DNA from: Granulicella tundricola MP5ACTX9
GTDB taxonomy: Bacteria; Acidobacteriota; Terriglobia; Terriglobales; Acidobacteriaceae
Assembly: GCF_000178975.2 (NCBI RefSeq)
Contig: NC_015058.1
Coordinates: 62,001-126,000 of the forward strand
Direction: 5' to 3'
DNA: 64,000 nt
Shown here: in pieces, positions 7,823 to 16,878 of the stretch
Layout: each line of letters opens with the position of its first letter
Position numbering within the stretch: position 1 is the first letter of the stretch
Program-made: the position numbers and the translations under genes
The notes under the pieces: generated by a model
What the model saw: the letters and a program-made list of their open reading frames with translations, nothing else
The model's database searches: none
Told to the model about the DNA's origin: nothing

Positions 7823-10800
7823 ATGTCGAATATCCCTGCCGTAAAGTCACTCCTAGATCTGTCTTGGTCAACCCGCTCTTTTAAAAGGCTTGTTGCTATC
7901 TTTAGGTCGGACAAAGCTTTCGCTTCCTTCACGTTGATAAGCATAGGAATGTTCGTTCTTTCAGGCTGCGGCACGGGAGGATACCCTGGCGGAGGGATCG
8001 AAAGTCTCTCAGTTTCCACCTCCACGATCGATGCTGGCCAGAGCATTCCAGTAACCGCTCTCGTCTCGGGAAGCTCAAGTGTTACGTGGAGCCTGTCTGG
8101 GCCGGTGTGTGTCGATACAGGCTGTGGGAGCATCTCGAATGTGACCGGGAAGACGACGACGTACACTGCGCCTGCAAGCCTCACTTCCCCGCTCAAAGTC
8201 GTGCTAACTGGCTCAGTCGCTGGTACAACGAACCACCAGATCGATACGATCACGGTTAACCCGGATCCGATTATCTCTGGAACTCCGCCGGCTGGAGTCG
8301 TCGGTTTGACCTACAGCACGACACTTATCGCAGTCCCGGGGACGGCTCCGATGAAATGGAGCATAGTGAGCGGCTCGGTACCGCCCGGATTGACGTTTGA
8401 TACCACATCCGGCAAGATCGCGGGTACGCCGACAATACCCGGCACATCAAGCATTACGGTTCAACTGACCGATTCAAGTGATATTCCGTTCAGCGTGACA
8501 GCAGTAGAAACCATTACGATCACTGCGGCTCCATTACCTCTGGTGGTCCTTGCGGGCAATCCTCCATTAGGAACCGTTGGGCTTGCTTATGGAACGACGA
8601 TTCATGCGAGCGGTGGGGTCCTCCCATACTCATGGAGTCTTGCCTCGGGCAGTCTGCCTCCTGGTCTGACACTGTCAGCATCAACGGGCGTCATCTCGGG
8701 AATTCCGACATTACCAGGAACCTTTGTCTTTACCGCTCAGGTTCAGGATGCGGTCGGCACCAGGGCGACCGGAGTTTTCACCATCACGATAAGCCCAGCG
8801 CCGCTCGGCCTCACCACCGGCACGCTGCCGACCGGCACTGTGGGTGTTCCGTACAACGCCACGGTCGCGGTCTCGGGTGGAACTGGGCCCTACAGCTGCT
8901 CGCTAACGGGCCCACTCCAGGCAGGTCTCTCAATCAATGCTTGTAATGTCAGCGGCACGCCCACCGTCTCTGGAACTGTCAGCCTTGTTGTCAAGGCAAG
9001 TGACTCCAGCAATCCAACTTTGATCACCACAGGAACGGTTGGTCTCACCATCAATCCGGCTCCACTCGTCATTACCACCAGCACTCTGCCGAACGGCACC
9101 GTGGGAATCCCCTACAGTGCCACCATCGGAGTATCTGGCGGAACCGCACCCTACACCTGCTCCCTTACGGGACCGTTGCAGGCTGGTCTCTCGATCACCG
9201 CTTGCACGGTTAGCGGAACTCCAACCGCAGCCGGAACTGTCAGCCTCAACGTCAAAGCCTATGATTCCAGCAGCCCGATCCTTACCACTAATGGTCCCGT
9301 TGGTCTCACCATCAATCCGGCTCCACTCGTCATCACCACCACCACTCTGCCGAACGGCACCGTAGGCATTCCCTACAACGCCACCATCGCAGTCACCGGT
9401 GGAACCGCACCTTATCTTTGCACCCTCACCGGGGCATTGCAGGCTGGCCTTTCCATCACAGGCTGCACGGTCAGTGGAACCCCCACGGTCTCTGGAACTG
9501 TAAGCCTGAATGTCAAGGCATCCGACTCCAGCAACCCAACCCTCACCACGACAGGCATAGTCGGACTTACCATCAATCCGGCTCCACTCGTCATCACCAC
9601 CACCACTCTGCCGAACGGCACCGTAGGCATTCCCTACAACGCCACCATCGCAGTCACCGGTGGAACCGCACCCTACACTTGCACCCTCACCGGGCCACTA
9701 CAGGCAGGCCTCTCCATCACAGGCTGCACGGTCAGCGGAACCCCCACGGTCTCTGGAACCGTAAGCCTGAATGTCAAGGCATCCGACTCCAGCAACCCGA
9801 CCCTCACCACGACAGGCATAGTCGGACTCACCATCAATCCGGCTCCACTCGTCATCACCACCAGCACTCTGCCGAACGGCACCGTAGGCATTCCCTACAA
9901 CGCCACCATCGCAGTCACCGGTGGAACCGCACCCTACACTTGCACCCTCACCGGGCCACTACAGGCAGGCCTCTCCATCACAGGCTGCACGGTCAGCGGA
10001 ACCCCCACGGTCTCTGGAACCGTAAGCCTGAATGTCAAGGCATCCGACTCCAGCAACCCGACCCTCACCACGACAGGCATAGTCGGACTCACCATCAATC
10101 CGGCTCCACTCGTCCTCGTCATAGCCTCACCTCCACCGGCAACGGTCGGCGTCCCCTACACGGGCCCGATCAGCGTCACCGGCGGAACCGGCCCCTACAC
10201 CTGCGTCCTGACTGGCGGGACACTCCCCGCCGGCCTCACCATCAGCAACTGCACCATTAGCGGAACTCCCACGACTCCTGGAACCACTACCGTTACCATC
10301 ACCGCGACGGACTCCAGCAGCCCCACCATCACCACCACCGGCCCCGTCACCATCGTCGTCAACCCCGCCACCCCCACCCTCACCATCACGTCCCCTCCGG
10401 ACGCGACGGTCGGCACCCCATACACGGGCCCCATCGGCGTAACCGGTGGAACCGCACCTTATACCTGCACCCTGGTCTCCGGCACCTTGCCTCCCGGCCT
10501 CACCATCAACAACTGCACCATCACTGGCACGCCGACAACCCCAGGCAAGACAATCGTCACCATCACCGCGACTGACTCAGGCAACCCGATCGCGACCACC
10601 ACCGCCCCCATCACCATCAACGTTCTCCCAGTTCCTCCGCTCACCTTCACCGGTTCGCTCCCCAACGCGACTCTTAACGTCCCTTATACCCAGACCCTCG
10701 CCGCAGCAGGCGGCATCGCGCCTTACACCTATACGATAACCGCGGGCACACTCCCCCCCGGCATCACAATGAGTTCCACCGGGGTCGTCAGCGGAACACC

Positions 10801-12520
10801 AACCGTCGTCGGTGCCAGCAGCTTCACCGTCACGGCCACAGACTCGGAGGGCACGCCACAAACAGCCAGCCTTCCCCTTGTCCTGCTGGTCGTATACCCC
10901 ACCACACCCAATGATCCTGAGTTGAAGGGACCTTACGCCTTCCTCTTTCAGGGTTATGACGATGAGGTAGCCGGCGCTCTCTCCTATCAGACCGCAACCG
11001 TCGGCAGCTTTACCGCAGACGGAACTGGAGTCCTCACCTCCGGAGAGCTGGACTCGAATCATCAGAGTTCCAATCCCACCGGCACAACCATCGCAACCAA
11101 CGAGCTGCTCGGCACCTACACCATCGGTACTGACAACCGTGGCACGCTCGCCATCACCACACTCAACGCAGATGGCACCGTCGCCGGAACCGCAACCTAT
11201 GCCATCACGCTCAAGGCGCCAGTCGCTCCGTCCACCATATCGGTGCAGGCTGATTTCATTGAGTCTGACAGCAACCAGTTGCAAGGCACCAAGGGCTCAG
11301 GCACCCTGCTCGCGCAGGATGCAACCTCTTACACCGCCGGTCTGACAGGGAGCTATGTCTTCGGCCTGTCGGGTGAGACACCTTGTCTGCCAGCCTGCAC
11401 GATCGGCATCAGTGCAGGGCCGGTGGCGTCCGTAGGAGTCTTCAGCACAGACGGAGCGGGCAATCTCACCGCTGGTACAAGCGACGAAAACATCGCTTCC
11501 ACCAAGTACCCCAACCAGGCCCTCACCGGAAGCTACACCGCAGCAGACGGCAACGGACGGCTTCAGCTTACGATGCCGACCGCAGGCGCTCCAGCCGGAG
11601 TCTATCCATCCGACTACGCGGTCTACGTCGTCAGCGCCAACCGCGCCTTCATCCTCTCTAACGACAAGCACTCCAGCTACGTCCTGCTCGGCGGATCCGC
11701 ACAAAAGCAGACCCAGACGAGCTTCACCAACCTCTCCATGACCGGGCCGTACATCGGTTATGAAAATTCCCCCACAAACCCCGGACTCATCGGTGTGACG
11801 TTGCAGAACGTCCTCAACCTCTCCTCGGCAACCATCTTCCGCGGCGTCGGCGACGGTGCAGGTAACTGCAACACCACGAGCGTCGATACCGGCGGCCTCA
11901 CTCAGCTTGCCAACGGACTCACTGGTCTAGGTAGCGGCGTTCCCATCCTGAACGCCCTTCTCGGCAGCTACGCATCCACTGGTAACTCTGCCTGCACCGT
12001 CGCCGGCAACGGCAGAGTCGTTCTCAACTACCCCGCACCCAGCGGTCTACTGCCGGGCATTCTCGCCCTGCTCGGCCTGCCGGATGTACCTCCGCCTGCT
12101 CGCGTTGCGTATCTTGCCAGCCCCAACCAGGGTTACTTCCTGGAGACCGGCTACGCAGGACTCGGCAACCTGGAAGCCCAGACCGGCGCTCCCTTCACCC
12201 TCGCCAATACCTTCACCGGCACCTATGTCTACGGATCCGCTCCCGCGAGCACAGTCGCCAGCATCGATAGCGCTGGCTTCATTCAGTCCAACGGAGACGG
12301 TACCGCAACCTCAACCCTCGACCTCAACATTGGAGTCGGAACCATCAACGTACTGCAGCTAGGCGTCACCACTCCTTCAACGTACACCGCACCTGATTCC
12401 ACAACAGGGCGTTTCACTCTCAATGGAACGACCGTCGTCTACGCCATCAACCACAACAGGTACGTTCTGGTGGATGAGAATCCGTTGACGACCTCCCCTT
12501 CGGTAACGGTGCTGTACTAG
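7823..12520 (+). CDS. giant putative-Ig repeat surface lipoprotein
   Basis: 1,565 aa. The ATG follows GAGGAGTAAGTC. A hydrophobic segment (about 35-48) ends in lipobox LSGC with Cys at 49, so the mature protein should be lipid-anchored, probably at the outer membrane. Residues about 150-1020 are a row of some ten Ig-like (He_PIG/cadherin-like) domains marked by GTVGIPYNATIAVTGGTAPY and SGTPTVSGTVSLNV. Five are spaced exactly 261 bp (87 aa) apart and three are almost identical. Two alternating Cys per domain (PYTCTLTG, ITGCTVSG) could form a disulfide. Residues about 1030-1565 are a different Gly/Thr-rich beta region with repeated GSYxxG/GTYTIG-like units, a form I associate with acidobacterial secreted proteins. 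The likely role is adhesion or surface structure. An OmpA-type gene follows 51 bp later. Confidence 0.9.
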   Translation: MSNIPAVKSLLDLSWSTRSFKRLVAIFRSDKAFASFTLISIGMFVLSGCGTGGYPGGGIESLSVSTSTIDAGQSIPVTALVSGSSSVTWSLSGPVCVDTGCGSISNVTGKTTTYTAPASLTSPLKVVLTGSVAGTTNHQIDTITVNPDPIISGTPPAGVVGLTYSTTLIAVPGTAPMKWSIVSGSVPPGLTFDTTSGKIAGTPTIPGTSSITVQLTDSSDIPFSVTAVETITITAAPLPLVVLAGNPPLGTVGLAYGTTIHASGGVLPYSWSLASGSLPPGLTLSASTGVISGIPTLPGTFVFTAQVQDAVGTRATGVFTITISPAPLGLTTGTLPTGTVGVPYNATVAVSGGTGPYSCSLTGPLQAGLSINACNVSGTPTVSGTVSLVVKASDSSNPTLITTGTVGLTINPAPLVITTSTLPNGTVGIPYSATIGVSGGTAPYTCSLTGPLQAGLSITACTVSGTPTAAGTVSLNVKAYDSSSPILTTNGPVGLTINPAPLVITTTTLPNGTVGIPYNATIAVTGGTAPYLCTLTGALQAGLSITGCTVSGTPTVSGTVSLNVKASDSSNPTLTTTGIVGLTINPAPLVITTTTLPNGTVGIPYNATIAVTGGTAPYTCTLTGPLQAGLSITGCTVSGTPTVSGTVSLNVKASDSSNPTLTTTGIVGLTINPAPLVITTSTLPNGTVGIPYNATIAVTGGTAPYTCTLTGPLQAGLSITGCTVSGTPTVSGTVSLNVKASDSSNPTLTTTGIVGLTINPAPLVLVIASPPPATVGVPYTGPISVTGGTGPYTCVLTGGTLPAGLTISNCTISGTPTTPGTTTVTITATDSSSPTITTTGPVTIVVNPATPTLTITSPPDATVGTPYTGPIGVTGGTAPYTCTLVSGTLPPGLTINNCTITGTPTTPGKTIVTITATDSGNPIATTTAPITINVLPVPPLTFTGSLPNATLNVPYTQTLAAAGGIAPYTYTITAGTLPPGITMSSTGVVSGTPTVVGASSFTVTATDSEGTPQTASLPLVLLVVYPTTPNDPELKGPYAFLFQGYDDEVAGALSYQTATVGSFTADGTGVLTSGELDSNHQSSNPTGTTIATNELLGTYTIGTDNRGTLAITTLNADGTVAGTATYAITLKAPVAPSTISVQADFIESDSNQLQGTKGSGTLLAQDATSYTAGLTGSYVFGLSGETPCLPACTIGISAGPVASVGVFSTDGAGNLTAGTSDENIASTKYPNQALTGSYTAADGNGRLQLTMPTAGAPAGVYPSDYAVYVVSANRAFILSNDKHSSYVLLGGSAQKQTQTSFTNLSMTGPYIGYENSPTNPGLIGVTLQNVLNLSSATIFRGVGDGAGNCNTTSVDTGGLTQLANGLTGLGSGVPILNALLGSYASTGNSACTVAGNGRVVLNYPAPSGLLPGILALLGLPDVPPPARVAYLASPNQGYFLETGYAGLGNLEAQTGAPFTLANTFTGTYVYGSAPASTVASIDSAGFIQSNGDGTATSTLDLNIGVGTINVLQLGVTTPSTYTAPDSTTGRFTLNGTTVVYAINHNRYVLVDENPLTTSPSVTVLY
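8789..10093 (+). repeat. 261-bp tandem repeats inside the lipoprotein gene
   Basis: The segment ATCAATCCGGCTCCACTCGT recurs with starts at 9050, 9311, 9572, 9833 and 10094, exactly 261 bp apart; an earlier, more diverged unit lies before 9050. The units from 9311 to 10093 differ by only a few bases, which points to recent duplication or gene conversion. Repeat number probably changes by recombination. Confidence 0.95.
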
Positions 12521-12539
12521 CCGCCTGGCTCTGCTAACC

Positions 12540-12557
12540 CCGGGCGGCAACGCCCGG
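12540..12557 (+). promoter_or_regulatory. GC hairpin with GCAA loop between lipoprotein and ompA-like genes
   Basis: CCGGGCG, loop GCAA, CGCCCGG: a perfect 7-bp stem closed by a GNRA tetraloop, placed directly before the GGAAGGAG ribosome site of the next gene. There is no T-run, so it is probably not an intrinsic terminator. It could protect a processed mRNA end or influence ribosome access. Confidence 0.55.
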
Positions 12558-12571
12558 AAGGAGAAAGTACG

Positions 12572-13888
12572 ATGCGTTCCACTACTCTGACTCTTGTCCT
12601 TGCCATCCTCGGATGCTCTGCCGCCCTCGCGCAGCAGAGCTCCGGCAACCCCGCTCTCATTGTCCCTAAACTTGACGTCTCGCTCGGTTACAACTTCATG
12701 CGAGCCAACGCACCCCCCGGCGGCTGCCCCTGCTTCAGCCTGAACGGAGGTTATCTTGCTGCAGGCGTGCATATTGTTGACTGGCTCAGCGTGGAAGGCG
12801 AAGCTACAGGAGGTCGTGCCAATGACATCAGCCTCCTCGGGCAGAACCTCAATTTGATCACCGTCGCTGCCGGACCGCGCGTGACGCTCAGCGGACATCG
12901 CATCGTCCCTTTCGGTGAAGCCCTCTTCGGTATCGCCCACGGAAGCGACTCTTACTTCCCTACCGGCACCAGCTTCACCACTTCTGCAAGCAGCTTCGCC
13001 CTCAGCGCCGGCGGAGGGCTGGACTACAGCATCAACCATCGCTATGCTATCCGTGCTCTCGACGTCCAGTACCTGCGAACAGCCTTTCCCAACGGGAACA
13101 GCAATACTCAAAACCACCTCATGATCGGCGCAGGTCTCGTCGTCAAGTTCGGAGGCCATATGCACTGGTCGCCCGCGCCCGTTGCACGAGAAGAGAAAAG
13201 ACCCAGCGAGATCTCCTTCACCTGCAGCAGCGTCACGCCCACAGTCAAGGAAGGCGACATCATCGAGGTTAGCGGCCATGCCTTCACCAGCCCGGATCAA
13301 CTCGCGCTTGACTATGCGTGGACCTCGGATTCCGGCGTCATCATCGGCTCCGGTCGCATGATCGCCGTGAAGACCGCGGGGATGGCACCCGGCGACTATC
13401 ACGTGAAGGGAAAGGCCGCCCTCCTCTCTAGCCCAACAACCTTTGCCGAGTGCGAGGTGCCTTTTCATGTGAGCGCTCGCCCCGTGGCAGTAGCGAATGG
13501 GGCCGGGTCATCCTTAACCCCGGCCGAGATCGCCAAGAGCGATGTCATCTTCCATGAGAACGTGCAGGACGCTCTGTTCGACTATGACAGCGCGGAGATC
13601 AGGCCGGACGCCAAGGTCGCCATCGAGCATGCCGGTAAATTCCTCACAGAGCACCCGGACATTCAGGTCCTCATTGAAGGGTACGCCGACGATCGCGGCT
13701 CCGCGGAATACAATCTCGGCCTCGGCGCACAACGGGCCAGCGCAGCACGCACCGCACTCATGGAGCAAGGCATCCCACCCGAGCGGCTGAAGATCATCAG
13801 CTACGGCAAGGAAGCCCAGGTCTGCGTACAGCAGACAGAGCAGTGCTGGCAGCAGAACCGCCGCGCAGCCTTCTCCATGCACCATTGA
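12572..13888 (+). CDS. OmpA-family outer membrane protein
   Basis: 438 aa. A signal peptide ends near ALAQQSS (about residue 22). Residues about 30-190 are a beta-barrel-like region (LDVSLGYNFMRA, GGGLDYSINHRYAIRALDVQYLR). Residues about 205-300 are an Ig-like linker. The OmpA-type peptidoglycan-binding domain occupies about 325-438, with LFDYDSAEIRPDA, EGYADDRGSAEYN, LGAQRASAARTAL and NRRAAF. The first two match the usual FD.D...L and EGHTDNRG motifs, with Tyr-Ala-Asp in place of His-Thr-Asp. A strong ribosome site (GGAAGGAG) precedes the ATG. It would anchor the outer membrane to peptidoglycan. Its 51-bp distance from the lipoprotein gene suggests joint transcription. Confidence 0.92.
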   Translation: MRSTTLTLVLAILGCSAALAQQSSGNPALIVPKLDVSLGYNFMRANAPPGGCPCFSLNGGYLAAGVHIVDWLSVEGEATGGRANDISLLGQNLNLITVAAGPRVTLSGHRIVPFGEALFGIAHGSDSYFPTGTSFTTSASSFALSAGGGLDYSINHRYAIRALDVQYLRTAFPNGNSNTQNHLMIGAGLVVKFGGHMHWSPAPVAREEKRPSEISFTCSSVTPTVKEGDIIEVSGHAFTSPDQLALDYAWTSDSGVIIGSGRMIAVKTAGMAPGDYHVKGKAALLSSPTTFAECEVPFHVSARPVAVANGAGSSLTPAEIAKSDVIFHENVQDALFDYDSAEIRPDAKVAIEHAGKFLTEHPDIQVLIEGYADDRGSAEYNLGLGAQRASAARTALMEQGIPPERLKIISYGKEAQVCVQQTEQCWQQNRRAAFSMHH

Positions 13889-14106
13889 TGTCCTGACTTA
13901 TAACAGAATCAACCGGTGGTGGTCGCCCTTGACATCAGGTGGCCAACCACCGCTTCACGCTCAATTTTGGGTTCTTGTTGACCTAAAAGGTCACGCTTAT
14001 CACCTGCGTCATTGGCCTGCCGCTGTTTCACTTTGTATACCGTCTTCACGATATTTTTCAGCCTCATCGTTGAACTAGCTTTGGAACCTAGTTCCTCGAA
14101 GAAGGT

Positions 14107-14114
14107 AAAGGAGG
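14107..14114 (+). promoter_or_regulatory. strong ribosome site fixing a TTG start
   Basis: AAAGGAGG lies 4 nt before the TTG at 14119. It decides the start of the EAL protein, whose reading frame has no ATG near this point. Confidence 0.7.
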
Positions 14115-14118
14115 CCAC

Positions 14119-15750
14119 TTGGTCATAGACGCCTCAACGGTAGAAGAGATTTTGGATAAGGACGAGTTGGTTCCCTGCTTCCAACCACTGCGAGAGCTTC
14201 GAACAGGACGGCTTACCAGCTTCGAGGTACTAGCTCGCTGGGCGCATCCGACAAGGGGCCTTATTCTTCCATCAAACCTAATCGAAGTCGCTGAACGGGA
14301 AGGACTTCTGACGCGCCTCACCAAGCAACTTCTGCACAAAGCCTTTGACACAACAAAGACCCTTTCACCTTCAATTACACTTGCGATCAATGTTTCACCT
14401 CAGCAATTACGCGACGTGACGCTTGCCAATCAGATCGCCGAAATCGCACGCCGCTCGGAGTTTTCATTAGATAGGCTGACAATCGAGATCACCGAAGATG
14501 CCTTGATTGATAATCAACGACTTGCGAAGACGATTACGCAAGAATTGAAGGGTCTGGGTTGCCAACTCGTTCTTGATGACTTCGGCACTGGCTACTCAAG
14601 TTTGCGCCATCTTCATACCCTGCGCTTCGATGGTTTGAAGATTGATCGATGCTTCATCGTAGACGCACTGGAATCGCGCGAGAGCCGCAAGATTGTGGCC
14701 GCGATGATTGGTCTCGGTCAAAGCCTAAACATGACCACCGTTGCGGAAGGAATCGAGAGTGAGGAACAAGCGAGTCTACTCCTCTATCTTGGTTGCGATG
14801 TAGGACAGGGTTGGCTCTATGGGAAGCCTGCGCCAGCCATATCCATTCCACAAGTCGTAGCGTCAAAACCAACACCTCCCAAGCCGTCATGGGCACTCGC
14901 GGCTGATAGTGCGGACCCTAGGAGTCTGGAGATGCTTCCGATGCAGAGAGTCGCCCAGCTCCAGGCCATTTACGATGGCTCTCCCATCGGCCTCTGCTTT
15001 CTTAGTCGGGACCTTCGATACGTGAGCGTTAATCGACAGTTTGCTGTAATGAACGGTACAACTGCGTGCGCGCTGATCGGACTTACCGTAGCCTCGGTAT
15101 ACCCTGAATGGTATCCGCTGTATGAGCCTTACCTAAAGCGTGCTTTGGCAGGTGAAGTTTTGAGTAAAATTACAGTCACTCGGCCGGCGCGCAATACGAA
15201 CGAGATCGCCCAGGATATTGAAATCTCATACGCTCCGGCAAGGGATGAAGGCGGGGAAGTTATTGGCATTTGTATGGCCGCACTGGACATCACTGACAGG
15301 CAGCGCTCACAGGTTGCTCTACAAGAGAGTGAGGAGCGCTTCAGGATGATTGTCGACCTAAATCCTCAGGCCCCATTTATCATGGATCCCGACGGCTGCA
15401 TCACTGACTTTGGGGTTGCCTTTGAAGAACTCACCGGCTTCTCGCGGGAAGAGATTATGGGAAGAGGTTTTCTGGAAGTCGTCCACCCGGATGATGTGGC
15501 TAGAGTGTCACTTGTGATTGCAGAGACCATTTCGTGTGGTGCGGCTATGGATGTTGAATGGAGAGCTCAAAGGCATAACGGCTATCACCTCTGGTTGCGA
15601 TCTAGAGCAACACCCGTTTTTTCGCTGGCTGGCAAATTAATACACTACTGCGGTTCCACTGAAAACATAAATCATCTGAAACTGTTAGGTGCTGCTCTCA
15701 AGGCCGCTGAAACAATTTTGGAGTCGGTTACGGCTCCTCATATCAAATAG
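14119..15750 (+). CDS. EAL-PAS-PAS cyclic-di-GMP phosphodiesterase
   Basis: 543 aa with a TTG start. The EAL domain occupies about 5-250 and keeps the catalytic set: EVL at 36-38 (the family EAL motif), NVSPQQL, TIEITEDAL, DDFGTGYSSL, LKIDR, VAEGIE and the terminal GQGWLYGKP. It should therefore hydrolyse c-di-GMP. Two PAS domains follow (about 285-395 and 405-525), the second with a clear PAC end (CGSTENINHLK). The order EAL first, PAS last is the reverse of most EAL proteins; the PAS domains probably tune activity. It is cytoplasmic with no membrane segment. The downstream umuC remnant abuts its 3' end. Confidence 0.92.
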   Translation: MVIDASTVEEILDKDELVPCFQPLRELRTGRLTSFEVLARWAHPTRGLILPSNLIEVAEREGLLTRLTKQLLHKAFDTTKTLSPSITLAINVSPQQLRDVTLANQIAEIARRSEFSLDRLTIEITEDALIDNQRLAKTITQELKGLGCQLVLDDFGTGYSSLRHLHTLRFDGLKIDRCFIVDALESRESRKIVAAMIGLGQSLNMTTVAEGIESEEQASLLLYLGCDVGQGWLYGKPAPAISIPQVVASKPTPPKPSWALAADSADPRSLEMLPMQRVAQLQAIYDGSPIGLCFLSRDLRYVSVNRQFAVMNGTTACALIGLTVASVYPEWYPLYEPYLKRALAGEVLSKITVTRPARNTNEIAQDIEISYAPARDEGGEVIGICMAALDITDRQRSQVALQESEERFRMIVDLNPQAPFIMDPDGCITDFGVAFEELTGFSREEIMGRGFLEVVHPDDVARVSLVIAETISCGAAMDVEWRAQRHNGYHLWLRSRATPVFSLAGKLIHYCGSTENINHLKLLGAALKAAETILESVTAPHIK

Positions 15751-16545
15751 AAGCCTGGCTTCCAGATGTTTACGCTGGAGAAGCAAGCGTTTAGCCTGCG
15801 TAGGGTCTACCTCTTCGGCAGCGAGTAAAACGGGTCATTGTTGAAGTTCTTCGTGTGCATGAAGACGAAGATGTTTTCGGCGGCGACCTTGTATCGGCGC
15901 ATCTTCTCTACTGCTCGTTTGGCGTAGCTTGCGATGGCCTCGCGCAGCTCGCTCCATGTTGTGACCGGAGCCCCGAAGCTGCGAGTGACGGCAATTCCCT
16001 TCCTCGTCGGTTCCATCAGCTCCAGCGGGAGGCAGGAGATCCCGCGCAGCTCGTAGACTGTACGACCATCCGTCACAGTCATCAGCGCCCGCGTATTATC
16101 TGGATCGAGTGCAGCAAGATCGGCGGCCGTCTGGACTCCAATCTTTGCGAGCTTCGCCGCCGACGCCGCGCCGATCCCCCAGACTTCATCGACCGGCACG
16201 GTGGAAAGCAGCTCTGCCCGCATTTGGCTGGAACGAAGATCGCAGACGCCGCGATACTGCGGACGCTTCTTTGCAATGAAATTGGCGACCTTGGCGAGCG
16301 TCTTGGTCGGGGCGATGCCTACGCACGTTGGGATACCTACCCAGCGACGAACGCGCTCGCGCAGCTCTCGCGCAAGAGGTTCCACTTCCCTTTCGTAGAA
16401 CTCGCCCAGGTTCAAGAAGCTCTCATCAATCGAGTACGATTCGATACTCGGAACCATCGAGAGTAGCGTATCCGTAACTCTTCCGGACAGGCTTCCGTTT
16501 ATGTGGAATGGAAGTGCGAGGAGATCTTTGCCTAGCTTCTGTCAG
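15748..16545 (-). pseudogene. umuC-like Y-family DNA polymerase, C-terminal fragment
   Basis: An open frame at 15807-16457 matches the middle of UmuC-type polymerases: SIESYSIDESFLNLGEF (the SIDE catalytic motif), CVGIAPTKTLAKVANFIAKK, DEVWGIGAASAAKLAKIGV (helix-hairpin-helix) and GIAVTRSFGAPV. It continues upstream without a start codon (LSGRVTDTLLS) to about 16545. A stop after FYSLPKR ends it early; a further piece beyond it, IWKPGFYLI, resembles the family's IWRPGxRYKKAGV. The missing N-terminal piece is at 17927-18154. The gene is not functional. Confidence 0.85.
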
Positions 16546-16575
16546 GTCAAAGCGTCGTCGGGACCGTGGTAATGT

Positions 16576-16634
16576 GGAATCCCGAAGGGATTTCCAAGGC
16601 GTGTGGGAAGGGTGGAAAGCGGCTTTTGCTTTCC
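16576..16634. repeat. two adjacent hairpins in the gap splitting umuC
   Basis: GGAATCCC-GAAG-GGATTTCC (16576-16595) and GGAAAGC...GCTTTCC (16614-16634) are two good stem-loops about 20 bp apart, with more TTTCCA/TGGAAA units up to about 16665. This regular inverted structure in non-coding DNA resembles a small dispersed repeat rather than a gene; the 64-codon frame crossing it is probably spurious. Confidence 0.45.
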
Positions 16635-16878
16635 AAGCTTTCCATACGCCGTCATTTCCATGGTCAGTTTTGGGATTTCTGTGATTATCGGATTAGAAAA
16701 GCTTGCACCGTTGGCCCCGGCTCCCCTCAACGAGTGACTCAGCCTGTTCTGGCAAACTGAGCCTCTCTAGGATCGGCCGTCATTCTATACAAGCCGACTT
16801 GTCTGTACCCCATCATAGCTACAGGAAGTGAGGTCGTTTAAGAAGGAAGCCGCCATCCAGAAGTCGAGACACTTCATA

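Noticed and set aside
8789..10093. Regular repeats resembling a CRISPR or satellite array
   Set aside because: The 261-bp unit is an exact number of codons, is in frame and encodes Ig-like domains; there are no spacers.
9418..10260. 280-codon His/Arg-rich plus-strand frame
   Set aside because: It is the out-of-frame shadow of the repeat lipoprotein; its own repetitiveness comes from the DNA repeats and it has no ribosome site.
10577..11284. 235-codon minus-strand frame
   Set aside because: Antisense to the lipoprotein C-terminal region; no domain and no ribosome site.
12377..13468. 363-codon minus-strand frame
   Set aside because: Antisense to the OmpA-type gene, no recognisable domain, composition of a shadow frame in GC-rich DNA.
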